From Homalodisca vitripennis (Eukaryota > Arthropoda > Insecta > Hemiptera > Cicadellidae): a stretch of 64,000 nucleotides of DNA. Below the pieces are notes generated by a model. It had not been told where the DNA came from. It did not search any database and was given only the letters and a program-made list of their open reading frames with translations. The stretch lies in the NCBI RefSeq assembly GCF_021130785.1, contig NC_060214.1, forward strand, positions 48,421,001 to 48,485,000. The letters run 5' to 3'. Shown here piece by piece: positions 44,116 through 55,644 of the stretch; the stretch's first letter is position 1; each line of letters begins with the position of its first letter. The translations under genes were made by a program, and so were the position numbers.

Positions 44116-44499
44116 TTAATTTAATTTTAAATCTACAATATGAACCTTTTTTACATTCAAAACATTTTCAGTGTGTTGTACAATACAAGTTACAGAGCTT
44201 AAAAAATATAAAATTCTATAAATTCCTACATATTTTGGTGCTAATTTTGCACAAAACTTTTCTACCTTATTGCTTAAATAGTGGGTTCTAATCCATACTA
44301 AGGAATGCAACTTAAAGGGATGTTTTACATTTTGCTCTGAGTACTTTTGTCTATTACTGTTATGTGCTATACTCCTTTTTACATTCACCACAGCTCTCTT
44401 TAAATTGTTTACAACAGTTTCCTTGGACAAATTCTCACCAATTAGATCATTTAGCTTCCATAAATTAGATAAAGCATTATTACAGGAATGATTAAACAT
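44116..44499 (-). pseudogene. pol 3' end, separated by a 1-nt frameshift
   Basis: 127 codons that continue the integrase C-terminal region. They contain NLWKLND, KRSIAHNSNRQKYSEQN and LVWIRTHYLSNK...KFCAKLAPKYVGIYRI, the usual post-core segment of Gypsy integrases. The main pol frame stops at 44499 after HNESTGFAALI. Reading one frame over from about 44505-44520 gives F-D-L-M-F directly into this piece, where the family has L-M-F-G. So one base has been lost or gained there, by mutation or assembly error. The ATG shown at its start is internal, not a real initiation site. Confidence 0.8.
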
Positions 44500-47400
44500 T
44501 AAATCAAAGCAGCAAAACCTGTGCTTTCATTATGGGCGGTGTTTAAACTTAATTGTATATAGCCTAGGTCATTATCCCAATTACTATGACAGTTGTGATT
44601 GAAACTACGTAATAATGTAGATATGTTTCTAATATGCCTTTCTGATTGATTTCCATTAGCCCTGTAAGGCGCTAGTCTACGGTGTTCAATAAAATTCTTA
44701 AATAAGAACTTCTTAAAATACAGTGATGTAAAATATGCGGCATTGTCTGACACTATTATTTTAGGTACAGAAAAGTTGTTAAAAATTATGCGGTCTAATT
44801 TATTACATATTTCAGCACTCTTACATTCCCTCAAAGGGATTAGCCATAGAAATTTACTGGCGGCATCTACAACTACAAGTAAATATACATCGCTGTTTCT
44901 AGTTCTCACTAAGGGACCTAAAAGATCTATGAATAAACAATCCATATTGTTCTTAAATGGCACAGATACTAATTCGCCTTCATATTTTCTTTGGCACACT
45001 TTACTCATTTTACAAACATTACATGCTTTCACTTTTGCCTTTATAATTTCGTCTAAATCAGGTCTATAAAAATACTGATTAATTTTTCTTTGCGTTCTAG
45101 CAATGCCTAAATGACCTCCTATTAAAGAACTGTGGAAGAATTCATATACTAAATCAATTAACTGTACAGGCAAAAATATCTTACTCTTACTTTTTACATT
45201 CCTTTTGTACATCAGTAAATTGTTTTTTATAAAATAACATAAATTGTTACTATTGCTTTTTACAGATTGAATGATTCGCTGAGTTTCTTTATCTTGAAGT
45301 TGATATTTTTCTAAATCTTTAAACGCTAATGGCAAATCATTAATTAACAACCACAAATTATCCTTGTTATTGCACTTATTATTTATCTGCATTTTAGGCT
45401 TTATATTAGATGTTCGTTTACATGTTTTCCTTCGGGAGGAGTTTGAATGGCAGAAGGAAATCGATAATCTATTTTTATCCTGGTCTGGAACGTTCCGGCA
45501 GTCACTGGGGCTCGAATCAGCTGTTCCCGTCGACTCGCCCTCAAACATACGTGAAAGGGCGTCTGCCAGCGCATTATCGGTGGAACTTTTAAATTCCACC
45601 TCAAATGGCAAATTCAAAATCCTCTCGATCCACCGGGCAAGTCTTCCTACCTTCCTTTTGTGATTGAGGACATAGGATAAAGCTTGGTTATCAGTTATTA
45701 ATTTAAAGGTTCTTATTTCTAAAAATTCGTGCCATTTTTCTATGCAAATTAGTGCACTCAAATCTTCTTTTTCATAAACAGTATATTTTAATTCGGCATC
45801 AGTAAATTTCCTAGAGTAATAGGCTATTGGCATTAATTCATTTTGGTCGTTTTCCTGTAACAAACAACCACCTGCGGCTATTCCACTAGCATCTGTTATT
45901 ACTATAAATTGCTTTGAAAAATCGGCTAACTGGAGTACGGGAGGATTCGTTATAGCTTCTTTTAACTTTACAAACGAATCTTGACATTCACTTGTCCAAA
46001 CAAATTTAGCGTTTTTCCTTCTTAAACGATTTAAAGGATTACATAATTCGGCATAATTATTTATAAATTTTGAAAAGAAATTGGTCATACCTAAAAACTG
46101 TGAAATTTGTTTGGCGTTCTTAGGCGGCATAAATTCTCTTATACTCCTTGTTCGCTCGGGATCTATAGTTACTGTATTATTTTTTATTAAGTTCCCCAAA
46201 AAGGAGATTTCCTCAAAACAAAACTTTGCTTTCTCTAGGTTTGCCGTTAAGCCATGTTTGCTTAGTCTATTTACAATATCTCTGACATGTACTAAATGCG
46301 AATCAAGGTCTTTACTGTACACTAAGATATCATCACAAAAATTTATCACATATTTAAATTTTATATTGTCTAGGACTTTGTCCAGATAGGCGGACAATAC
46401 AGCACTACCAACATGTAAACCAAAGGGTACTCGTTTAAATTTATATTTACCAAATATAGTGCTAAATGAGGTAAGATCTTGACTATCAGGTGATAATAAT
46501 GGACATTGCAAAAAACTTTTTCTTAAATCTATTATTGAAAAATATTTGGCTCCACTAAGATGTTGATAATAATTATTTAAATCACCAATGGGAAAATCAA
46601 TTTTCTGTAACTTTTTATTTAATTCGGTATAATTGACTACAAGTCTGTCCTTTTTGGCTAAAAAGGCTGGACTGGAGTAGGCTGAAGTACTGGGTTCAAT
46701 TATTCCTTGGTCCAACCAATCCTGTATTATTGTTTTCATCTTATTTACAGTAGGAGGGCTCATAAAATAAGGCCTAATATTTACAGGTATGGGGTCATTT
46801 AGAACTAATCTCACTTCCAAATCTAGAGCCTCTCCTAATTTTGGATTAAAAACATTTGGAAAATCCCCTATAAGGTTTTGTATCTCAGCCTCAGCTCTAG
46901 TGCACCCTATTTTTACATCAATGCTGTTTACTTCATGTTCAAAAGGCTGTTGTCTGACAATAGTTATTTTCTCATTACAATTGAATTTAAAATAACATGA
47001 ATCTCCATCAAGATCTAAAATTAATTTGCTATTAGATATAAATGGGTTCCCCAATACAATGTCCCATTTTAAATTATCCAATACAATAAATTTTACTTTC
47101 CAACAAAATTTAGAAATTTTTATCTTAGCATAACAGTAACCAAAACATTTTATTTCAGTGTTATTTGCAGCAAACATTTTATCATCTGACTTCATTAATT
47201 TAGAAACATTTTTATTCAACAATAGGCTATCATAAAATTCTTTACTAATTATATCTCTTGTAGCACCAGTATCTAATAAGCAGTTTGTTTTTACATTTTT
47301 ACCCACTATAGCTTCAATTAAAGGCATATTGTTACACTGTCTGACATTTACTCTTAAATTAGGTTTTCTATAGTTTAATTTACTCCAATTTTTAATTACC

Positions 47401-47522
47401 TTACCATAGACTCTCATAAAATAGTGTTTTTCTTTTCTTACTGTATTACTATTTATAAAATTATTATTCTTAAACTTATGAAACCGGGGAGGGATATTTT
47501 TAGGTGTTGTGTGTAATACCAC
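44499..47522 (-). CDS. pol: Gypsy pol polyprotein (protease, RT, RNase H, integrase)
   Basis: An open frame of 1007 codons in the -1 frame relative to gag. Retropepsin has C-L-L-D84-T-G-A. Reverse transcriptase has the catalytic box F-C-D397-D398 (FCDD instead of the common YxDD). RNase H begins ITDASGIAAGG near 540. The integrase zinc finger H-x-H-C-C is present (HLGIARTQ...CNVCKMSK), and the integrase core has the first D in FIDLLGPL, D926 in VSDNAAYF and E in NQSERHIRN. No in-frame ATG is needed, since the codon at the listed start is GTG and the frame is open upstream into the gag end. It would be made as Gag-Pol by frameshifting. The 3' part is broken (see the adjoining entry). Confidence 0.95.
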   Translation of the reverse strand: MVLHTTPKNIPPRFHKFKNNNFINSNTVRKEKHYFMRVYGKVIKNWSKLNYRKPNLRVNVRQCNNMPLIEAIVGKNVKTNCLLDTGATRDIISKEFYDSLLLNKNVSKLMKSDDKMFAANNTEIKCFGYCYAKIKISKFCWKVKFIVLDNLKWDIVLGNPFISNSKLILDLDGDSCYFKFNCNEKITIVRQQPFEHEVNSIDVKIGCTRAEAEIQNLIGDFPNVFNPKLGEALDLEVRLVLNDPIPVNIRPYFMSPPTVNKMKTIIQDWLDQGIIEPSTSAYSSPAFLAKKDRLVVNYTELNKKLQKIDFPIGDLNNYYQHLSGAKYFSIIDLRKSFLQCPLLSPDSQDLTSFSTIFGKYKFKRVPFGLHVGSAVLSAYLDKVLDNIKFKYVINFCDDILVYSKDLDSHLVHVRDIVNRLSKHGLTANLEKAKFCFEEISFLGNLIKNNTVTIDPERTRSIREFMPPKNAKQISQFLGMTNFFSKFINNYAELCNPLNRLRRKNAKFVWTSECQDSFVKLKEAITNPPVLQLADFSKQFIVITDASGIAAGGCLLQENDQNELMPIAYYSRKFTDAELKYTVYEKEDLSALICIEKWHEFLEIRTFKLITDNQALSYVLNHKRKVGRLARWIERILNLPFEVEFKSSTDNALADALSRMFEGESTGTADSSPSDCRNVPDQDKNRLSISFCHSNSSRRKTCKRTSNIKPKMQINNKCNNKDNLWLLINDLPLAFKDLEKYQLQDKETQRIIQSVKSNSNNLCYFIKNNLLMYKRNVKSKSKIFLPVQLIDLVYEFFHSSLIGGHLGIARTQRKINQYFYRPDLDEIIKAKVKACNVCKMSKVCQRKYEGELVSVPFKNNMDCLFIDLLGPLVRTRNSDVYLLVVVDAASKFLWLIPLRECKSAEICNKLDRIIFNNFSVPKIIVSDNAAYFTSLYFKKFLFKNFIEHRRLAPYRANGNQSERHIRNISTLLRSFNHNCHSNWDNDLGYIQLSLNTAHNESTGFAALI

Positions 47523-47543
47523 TCCCCTATCGACTAGTTTTTT
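47486..47543 (-). promoter_or_regulatory. -1 programmed ribosomal frameshift site at the gag-pol junction
   Basis: In the minus-strand reading, the heptamer A AAA AAC (47537-47543) is in the gag frame and directly precedes the gag stop TAG (47534-47536). Pol is open in the -1 frame. After an 8-nt spacer, GGGGAG (47522-47527) can pair with CTCCCC (47486-47491), giving a GC-rich 6-bp stem around a 30-nt loop. Heptamer type, spacer length and stem fit the known rule for -1 frameshifting. Confidence 0.85.
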
Positions 47544-48850
47544 GGATTCCTAAAACAATTTTTTGCTAAGTGACCAGGCCTATTACAATTGAAACATAAC
47601 TTTGGGTTTTTGACAGTAGGCCTACTTTTTCTAAGTTCAACATGTGGTGGATACATGTTGTTAACATATGTCTTACTTAAATTGTCCCTTAAGTTATCAT
47701 TAAAGGTTATATTGTTACTAGCTATACACACATTTTCCAAATCTGTAAAACAAATGGGATTGTTTTCAAAAATTAACTTATTTCTATCTGTAGGCTTAAT
47801 ACCTCTTTTTATACAAGTTACCAAGTCCTGTTCACTTATGTTACACAATAAAACTTGACTGAGCTCTTTGATGTCATAGATGTATTCATACAGTGGCTCA
47901 TCAAACCTTTGTGGCCTATAAACTAAATCTAGTCTCAGTCTTTCAATTAGGCCTATAGGGAGAAAAGCACTAATTAATTCCCTGTGTAGATAGTTGACAT
48001 TTGGCATGACAGACTTACACTGTATTATTTTGGCTAAAAGTGGACCTTTTGCATAACATGGTAACAATCCTAAAATTTCATTTTCTGATAGGCTAGTTTC
48101 ACATTTTAGTTTTAACAAAGTTTTCAAAAAGTTTATTAGCTCACGTACTACTAAGCCATTTGTTACTGTAAAATTTTGTAAATAACATTCTACAGGGTTG
48201 ATTAACTTATTAAACATATTTAAACCAGACATAGGTTGACTAATACAATCATTGTTTGCATTATAAATAGGCATTATAGGCAAAGTGGGGGTACTGGCAG
48301 TAGGCTGTGATATTGTTGGTGGTTGTATAGAAATAGGGCCTATTTGTTCTTTCACTGCCTGTTCCATAGCCTCATCTTGTTCTAATGATTCATGTAAATT
48401 GGCTTCTAACACTTTAAGCTGTTCTAGGTTCACTGTAGGTAGCAAGTTTTTAGCTAACTGTTGTTCAACATTTACTAGCCTACACTTTAAAGCAGATAAA
48501 GTTTCACTATGTACAGAACTTAGTTCAAGCTGGTTGTCTAAAAATAAACGGTTTATTAAATGTTTACACTTTTCTTGGAATTTGGTGATTTCTAAAAGTG
48601 AACTAGCACTGTTCAATTCACTGCACCCATGCTCTAATAATATCACTTTTTCACTGAGAAGTTTTACTTCCTGATTGTGGTCTATTTTTAATAGGCTACT
48701 AGGAGTAGGTAAAATAATGTTTCTCAAACACTGTCTTAAGGACTTTCTGAGTTCATTTACTGTACTGTCACTATTTAATTTAATACCTCTAAATATCAGT
48801 TCAAATACCAACTCATCTTTAGACAAATATTCTATTTTAATGGCAGGCAT
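47534..48850 (-). CDS. gag: Gypsy gag with CCHC zinc knuckle
   Basis: 438 residues from the ATG at 48850 (M-P-A-I-K-I-E-Y). The open frame extends upstream, but the in-frame codon at 48874 is GTG, not ATG. The N-terminal segment LSKDELVFELIFRGI resembles SAP-like starts of some gag proteins. Residues about 70-190 look coiled-coil. A capsid-like helical domain follows (YHRELISAFLPIGL, FDEPLYEYIYDIKEL). A single nucleocapsid knuckle CFNCNRPGHLAKNC (C-x2-C-x4-H-x4-C) lies near the end. The stop is part of the frameshift site. Confidence 0.92.
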   Translation of the reverse strand: MPAIKIEYLSKDELVFELIFRGIKLNSDSTVNELRKSLRQCLRNIILPTPSSLLKIDHNQEVKLLSEKVILLEHGCSELNSASSLLEITKFQEKCKHLINRLFLDNQLELSSVHSETLSALKCRLVNVEQQLAKNLLPTVNLEQLKVLEANLHESLEQDEAMEQAVKEQIGPISIQPPTISQPTASTPTLPIMPIYNANNDCISQPMSGLNMFNKLINPVECYLQNFTVTNGLVVRELINFLKTLLKLKCETSLSENEILGLLPCYAKGPLLAKIIQCKSVMPNVNYLHRELISAFLPIGLIERLRLDLVYRPQRFDEPLYEYIYDIKELSQVLLCNISEQDLVTCIKRGIKPTDRNKLIFENNPICFTDLENVCIASNNITFNDNLRDNLSKTYVNNMYPPHVELRKSRPTVKNPKLCFNCNRPGHLAKNCFRNPKN

Positions 48851-48929
48851 TGTGGCGTTTTCACTCAGTTTCACCCAGTTGATGGCAGAGTAGGCACATC
48901 AATAGCAGATTCGCGCAATAAAAATTATG

Positions 48930-49808
48930 TGTACCGTATGACGATAACACATGGGGGTGGTAACTTCTGAGGTCGTAGTAATAAATACTAGAAATACAAA
49001 GTTTACTTATAAGTTCAGTTTAATTACGAAAACTTAAAAGCACCACTTTTAGATGGTAAAGGAAAAGTTATGTAATGCCACGTTGCTGCCAATTAGAATA
49101 TAATAACTAAAAAGTATATCTTCTAGGTGGGCCTAAAATATCCAATGTTCTATTGAATTATGCGTACGACGTTTTACTTTACAAAACAATAATATTTCAC
49201 TTCCCTTCGCAATAGATAGACTCACATCCCGGGTGTCGGCGTCTTGGCACGAGACATTGAAGCTGTAGTCTAAGAACGGTTATTTCTAGAAGAGGAGTAG
49301 ATGTTGGGAAATGGTAGCCATCTATTCAAACAACACGTGAGATACATCAGCTACGTAAACTCGCCTAAAACAAATTCGCGACGGTATTAGCCATTTAATG
49401 ATACAAATTACTATTTATAACAACGTGCTCGTCGCCATAAGGACGACGCCACAACCTTTATCTATCTCCATCAAGCAAATAAAAGATCTTCAAGGGTAAG
49501 TTACTTTACTATTCACATCTTTACTTTACGTTACATTCATTTTATACGTTTGGCATCAAAGGGCTAATTTAATAATACGAAAAGATAAATTTTACTTACG
49601 GACAAAGCGCGCGAGGTCTGATGGGTTACGTAGTTGGGCTGCTACAAAGGGTTAGAAGAAAAAAATTCATACGCTTGCCAATTAGGTAGTTACTCCGCCC
49701 AATAATTTAGTTCCGGAACATTGGATGTAAAATAATATTATATTATACTGGCTGATTAGGTTGCGAAATTTACATTGTATGAAATTTAATTAACTAATTT
49801 ACGGTACA
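48930..49808 (-). repeat. 5' LTR (right copy)
   Basis: 879 bp with inverted ends TGTACCGT...ACGGTACA. In element orientation it is followed by CATAATTTTTATTGCGCG; I could not match this to a tRNA primer-binding site. A polyadenylation signal and TATA box cannot be placed with confidence. Confidence 0.9.
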
Positions 49809-50214
49809 CACAAAACTAAATTTATTCATTCCATCCACTCGCACCTCATGTAAACGGAAAAGATGGAATTTATAGATCAACATAGCTCCTCCAATTCCTC
49901 AGTTACTTTGCACCTAGTTAACTTCAAAAGTACTTTATCCAAACAGTGGAGATATAAACTCTAACCTTTGTTAAATTCCCTTAAATAGTCATTCAATTTA
50001 AGGAATCAGAGGGCATAACTAATGCCAAGACTTGTAACAGACCTCAGATTAATGCAGGATTTAACATATTTTGTAGTGGATAATTTACTCATTCGTTTAC
50101 TGCAATTGAGGGTAACTAATATACTCAGTTTATTTAGCAACTTACGTTAAATTACTTACAGACTTCCATTGCTATGAGTGAAATCTAACATTTTCTGTGA
50201 CAAATAACGGCAAG

Positions 50215-50760
50215 TACATGCGTTCGTGTTCGGTGTTAAGTTTAGAATATTATTTAGTCAGATAAGAGAAACACACCAATGTTAAACTTATGCCGTAACA
50301 ATAATGAAGTACTAAAATAATATTAATCTATAACTCCAGACGTTAACCGATGTTACTAACTAAGAACAATGTTTACAGAAACAACTTAGCCTTCCTAATC
50401 CTGTTACACTAAGAAACGTACCGAGCTGAGGACGTCTTCTTATCGTATTATACTTGTTCATTACATAACGTAGCTTCTCACGTAATTGTACTTATCAGTT
50501 TTTTGTGATTAAGGTAGGTTTATCGCAGAAATTTAAATGATGACTTATTTACATTATTATCAACTATCCTTATTATTAAAAACTAACTCAGGTAAATATG
50601 AAAACCGTTTTACAGATTTATGATATTACAAATGTACTGTAATAATAATATCCTGATCTTTAAACATTCTTTCTAGCAAACATTTATCAATATCATTGAT
50701 GTTGAGTTAGTGCCTCGAGAGATAAACGATCCTGAAAATTAGTCTCTTAACATTTCTTTA
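50215..50760 (+). repeat. dispersed repeat family B, copy 1
   Basis: Shares with 56800-57330 (inverted) and 59085-59800 (direct) the words CTATAACTCCAGACGT, GAACAATGTTTACAGAAACA, GAGGACGTCTTCTTATCGTA, AATATCCTGATCT and GAGTTAGTGCCTCGAGAGAT. Non-coding. A related piece at 51650-51725 matches 29095-29170 inverted, so the full unit may reach about 1.5 kb. Confidence 0.75.
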
Positions 50761-51278
50761 TAACAAATTTACATATTAAACGTAAGTTTAATATATTCTT
50801 GTTACTTACGAAGTACATTATTTTATCACTTAAGACCAGAAGATGAGAAACTACCTCATTGTACTTCTTGTAATAAGAGGGAGAAGATTATGTTACGCTC
50901 CAGCGTTTTCCATTATATGGCGGCTGGGGGACTCTGGGAGACAATTATCTTAATGTTTAGGTAACACAAAGATTAATCTCTAATGGTAACAATCCATAGT
51001 AAACCAGGCAGAAGTAAACACATTTTTTATTCTCAAATAGTTTTAATCATGAACACGTACGTAGTGTACAATAAAAATGGCATTTTAAAATTCTTATACA
51101 AAACTTAAACTATCTACTAACTCCTAAGGGATTAAAGAAGGCAACATAAATAACAGTAAATGCATCCAAAATAGACAAACATATACATAGGCTTCGTAGA
51201 TTAATTTTAAGTCCAATCATAACCAGTGTTTATATAGCTATATTAGACCGTTTGTTGAAAGAATAAAATAACACCCTA

Positions 51279-51281
<3 letters not shown>

Positions 51282-51340
<59 letters not shown>
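51282..51340. repeat. (TA)n microsatellite
   Basis: About 29 TA units. Confidence 0.92.
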
Positions 51341-51342
<2 letters not shown>

Positions 51343-53536
51343 TCATGCATATAAGTTTTATCTGTAAAATATAATATTAAAAACAGTTGATCTAATTTAA
51401 ATGAGCGTGAAAGTATTTTTGACGGTAAATTAACATATTTGACAATCCATGAAAATAAACTGATAATAATGCTTAAAATATTGTATTTATATACAATCAA
51501 TAAAAACATTGAAATATTAAAATAATAAAGTTGGAGATATGATAGAAATCTTTTAATTCATTTTGAAAAAAATACTAAACAATTTACAGTTAAAAGAAAT
51601 CTTTAGAAAACAACCTTTGTCTCTGCATCCAAATTTTGTATCATTAGTTTCCCTGATTCTCAGACAGGATTATTCCAATGACAGGACTGTTAAGGCCGAA
51701 GTAATCAAAAGCTTAGAGAGATAACTCCTACGCGTAAACGAACTATCGTATAGAGTTGAAATTTTGAATGGAGCATTTGTGTATATGTAATATCTAGTAG
51801 GAAAACATTGATTTCTCAACGCTCCTTGGATTTTAGCTGAAAGTTAACATATTCATTTCAAAACTATAAATTGAACACAAAACTTTTGGATTTTAACATG
51901 CTACTTAGAAACACAAGCTATATACAATAATATGAAACATACTCGTATCCATAGACTTTGACATGCAACCTCATCGAAGTCCGTTATGGAACATTTTATA
52001 TGGCGTACCCCTTCGTAGTTGGAGCGGTATTTCATCGTTATAAATTGTGTTTACTCTCGAAAAAGGTATATTGACAAAGCTTTATATTAAATAAAATATT
52101 TTCAAATATTAGATTAAAACAGTAACATAGTTTACCGACATTGCGACGATTAATTTTCATTGCTGCAGTAAAATATGAATTTTGCGAGTGATTTTTTTTT
52201 CAATTTTACTTTAAACGATTTGTATTTATATTCTGATCATAAAAATTAATAAATAAAAAATAAGAATCAAAACAATGAAACTTAATGGGTAGCACTAAAA
52301 TAATCATACACAGCCTTAAAGATACGAAAACAGATAATGTTACTATCTAAATCCAAAACTATGAAAACAGAGGTTTATGCTTCCTCGTATATGTAGACGA
52401 TTTTATAGCTAGACAAAGCATCCTCTAATTACGAGTTTGTGGTAAAACACTTAAAAGCAGAAGAGTTTAAGTGTTTGAGCAAAGTGTGTTGGTTATAGAG
52501 ATATTGGATTACGGTTTAAAGGAGAACAACAGAGAGACCACAATGATTTGTACAACAATAGATCGTGTTTTCACTATACTAGAAATCAAAGTATTTTAAA
52601 TTGAAGGAAGACTTTGGAAATACTTAAAATGGTTTAAAGTTTACTTTGTAAGTAAAAACGGGTCACAATACTATTCTTAGGCCTACATTAAAGAAAACTC
52701 ATCTTATTTAACAAATATTGATAACATTTAATTTTTAGTGCAATAATTTGTTTGGCCGTATGTTGTTTACTTAATGCTAAATAAATATGTATTATAGAAT
52801 AGAATATATTTGTTGTACCTAAGGGAAGTACTTAGAAGATAAAAGAGGATATGGAACATTTGGTATCGATAAATGTGAAAATAAATAATAATAATAAAGG
52901 TAATGAATAATATACTTGTTATAATTCAAAATGGTCTTTTCATGAACCTTCCGACCTCAAAATCGATACCATTTTCCCTTCATCTAAACGATACCTATTA
53001 TGTAGCAAGTATCAAGTCATTAAAAAACCACACTAACAATAGTTATCATGCAGCCTATAGATAGCCGAACGGACTGCTCATAGAACGTTAGACCCCAACA
53101 CCAATAGGGCACTTCCTTGGACCAAAAAAACCATATGCCAATATCAAGTCTCTTCGAACTTTCTGACAAGATTTATTGCGCACACGCGACCAGACACGAT
53201 TTAAAAAAGGGTTCTGTTCAGTAATTTAAAATACACTTTATCTCTAATATAATTAACGTTGCTACAATACCCAATCTATGCGATGCTCGTATAGCTACTT
53301 CACAATGTTCGAGAGATCCGGGCTAATGCCCTATATTTCGCGCACCAATATTTAATAAAATTCTATCATGGTAATATTCGAATGCTTATTCACAAGTTCA
53401 AGTAATGAGGGCCAGATGTCTCGAAGCGTAGATCTCAAAAAAAAAAAATACTCTTGAAGCGCTTACTGAGTTTTCCTTACCGCATCAAAGCATTACAAAG
53501 AATATTTATTACAAAGACAATACATGATACGGTCTC

Positions 53537-55644
53537 AAAGGTTGGGACACACATAACCGCACCGCGCCCGACACGTCAGTCGGCCGTATGCTGGCCGTCA
53601 TACGGGTGAAAGAATTGCAGCGCAGTTTTCCAACCTGCAAGTCCACACACATGTCCGCACCGACACACCAGAACCGTCGTGGCCGCACCGCGCCCCGCAC
53701 CGTCCACCGATATGTTTAGTTTGAATTTTGACGGGCACGGTGCGGTCTACGAGCGGCATCATATGTTGTTTACTGTTGCGTACTGCTTTTTAAAACTATT
53801 TAAGTAGTCTACACGTTCTATTTTAGTGAATTATTTAGTATAGCCTACTAACTCTACATCCTGTGTTCGCGTACAAAATCATATTTATTATTAAAAAGTA
53901 TTACATTTTCTTACCTTAGTGTAAACTAGTCATATTTTCTTATTGTGCATAATTTCTTATTACAACAAATTTGAAAACCATGTTGTACCTTAAATGATTT
54001 TAAACAACTAAATTCGAATTATTAAAAACCTATAAATATTTTTCATTAATTAAAACATAACAAGCATGTAATTATTTGCGCGAAAATTTATTTTTCTTTG
54101 ATGTATTGAAGTTAACTGATACATTTATTCCGGTATTTTGTAAGGGTCATATTTAGAATGTTTCTATGACATTTTCATTTTTTTATTCTTTTCACTTCAA
54201 TAAAGTAAAAATAAAAATATTTTATTTACAATAAGATTTTCAAGCAAGAAAAACCCATGTTAAAAATAAATAATAATAATAAATTATTTATTTCCCCATA
54301 ATAACAAATTGAATATTACAAATAAATTTTATTGCCAGTGCTTAGTAATAAATAATACTATGACATAACGTATTTACAATAGCAGTAAATAACAAATACA
54401 AAAAATGTTTTCTACTTACTTTATTTCTAATTTATGTACTTAGAGTATAAAATATAAAAAGTAGGTTAAATCCTTTTAGATTTGTCTTTCTTTTTTTTAA
54501 ACTAATAATTAGGCCAATAGATTTACACAAAATAAGGGAAATTTAGGTACCCCATAAGAGGCTGTGCCTGTGTTGGGGATACTATATACAAAAAGGGTAA
54601 AAAATAAAAATAGCGGAATCGAGCAAGAATGAAATGATAAAAATGAGTTATTTCAGCTTATGTAGTAAATAATGTACTCTTACGTTTCAAAATTTAAATT
54701 TAGTATAACTAGTGTGCTGTATTAAACAAAAAGGATTTATGCATGATTTACAATTCAAATATTAGGCTATAAACATGTAACATTAAATATTATATTATAA
54801 ATAATTATTTTATAATGCTCTAACGTGTCTATTTAAATATTATTATAACTTAGCAGACAAGACTAACCATACACTAATGTATTATCTTAAACAAATACTC
54901 AATATCATTTTGACCGATCAACCATACACTAATTTTTTTTAGGAAATGTATTTTATGTTTCTACTATTTTTGACTAATTCTGGCAATAAATTATTTGTCC
55001 TCGGAGCTATAAAAAGAAAAAACATTTTGTAAAATCTGTTTTTTGTAAGTTCCCCAGTATATATTTTACAAATATTTACTATGTTTTACAAATTATTATA
55101 AAAGGGCTTGCAACATGGCAAACTCTCTGGCATCACACTATAGCTCTTGGGTTTAATACAAAAAACACTAAATATACTGTTTATAGTGTATTTGACCCCA
55201 AATTCATTGCAATGAAACACAATGAACAAGAATTATAGGGATTAAAAATGAGAATGAGAATAATGAGAATCATGAGAATAATGATTTATTCCATAATAAA
55301 TAATAAATATAACCAAGATAATGATATTTAAAAATTTTACATACTAGCTGATTGTACAAATCTTTACTGTAGCATTACAATGTTTCATTCACCACAGCGA
55401 TTAATAAAAATAACAACAATGATATTAACAATTTTCTCAAGCAATACTTAATCTTCCGAATATTTTTTTAAGTATCTGTCACTTCGAATTCAAAAGAAAC
55501 ATGTTCTAGTACAAACAGTGAGATTGCTGCGCTCGGACTGCATACGGATATGTGTGGCCTCACGGTAACCGAGCCGAGCCCGCCACCGACAATCGGCCGA
55601 CTCACGTGTCGGGCACGGTGCGGTTATGTGTGTCCCCAACCTTT
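53537..55644. mobile_element. 2.1-kb non-autonomous DNA transposon with GC-rich TIRs
   Basis: The left end 53537-53586 and right end 55594-55644 are 50/51-bp inverted repeats starting AAAGGTTGGG, with about two substitutions and one indel. They are very GC-rich (ACCGCACCG, GCCCGACACGT, CGGCCG) against an AT-rich interior. Subterminal copies of CCGCACCG recur on the left (about 53656-53703) and GCACGGTGCGG near 53736. The interior has no transposase frame. The target duplication is unclear, so I do not name a superfamily. Confidence 0.8.

Larger units (their letters stand above)
42366..49808 (-). mobile_element. Ty3/Gypsy LTR retrotransposon, nearly intact
   Basis: About 7.4 kb on the minus strand: 5' LTR at the right, gag, pol (protease, reverse transcriptase, RNase H, integrase), a long 3' untranslated part, polypurine tract, 3' LTR at the left. 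No env frame is present. The domain order with integrase after RNase H is that of Ty3/Gypsy. LTRs differ at about nine positions by eye (roughly 1 percent), so insertion is fairly recent. I could not find a target duplication, and the outer few bases of the left LTR are missing or replaced (CGACCGGG where CGGTACA is expected in element orientation). Confidence 0.95.
49809..53536. other. 3.7 kb without supported genes
   Basis: AT-rich sequence with a family B repeat and a TA microsatellite, both listed. No coding signal. The 77-residue frame at its microsatellite is an artefact of the TA run. Confidence 0.6.

Noticed and set aside
44743..45069. Plus-strand frames over the LTR element (also 45364, 45410, 46081, 46789, 47589, 48285 and 48675)
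   Set aside because: Antisense to gag and pol, which carry clear domain motifs.
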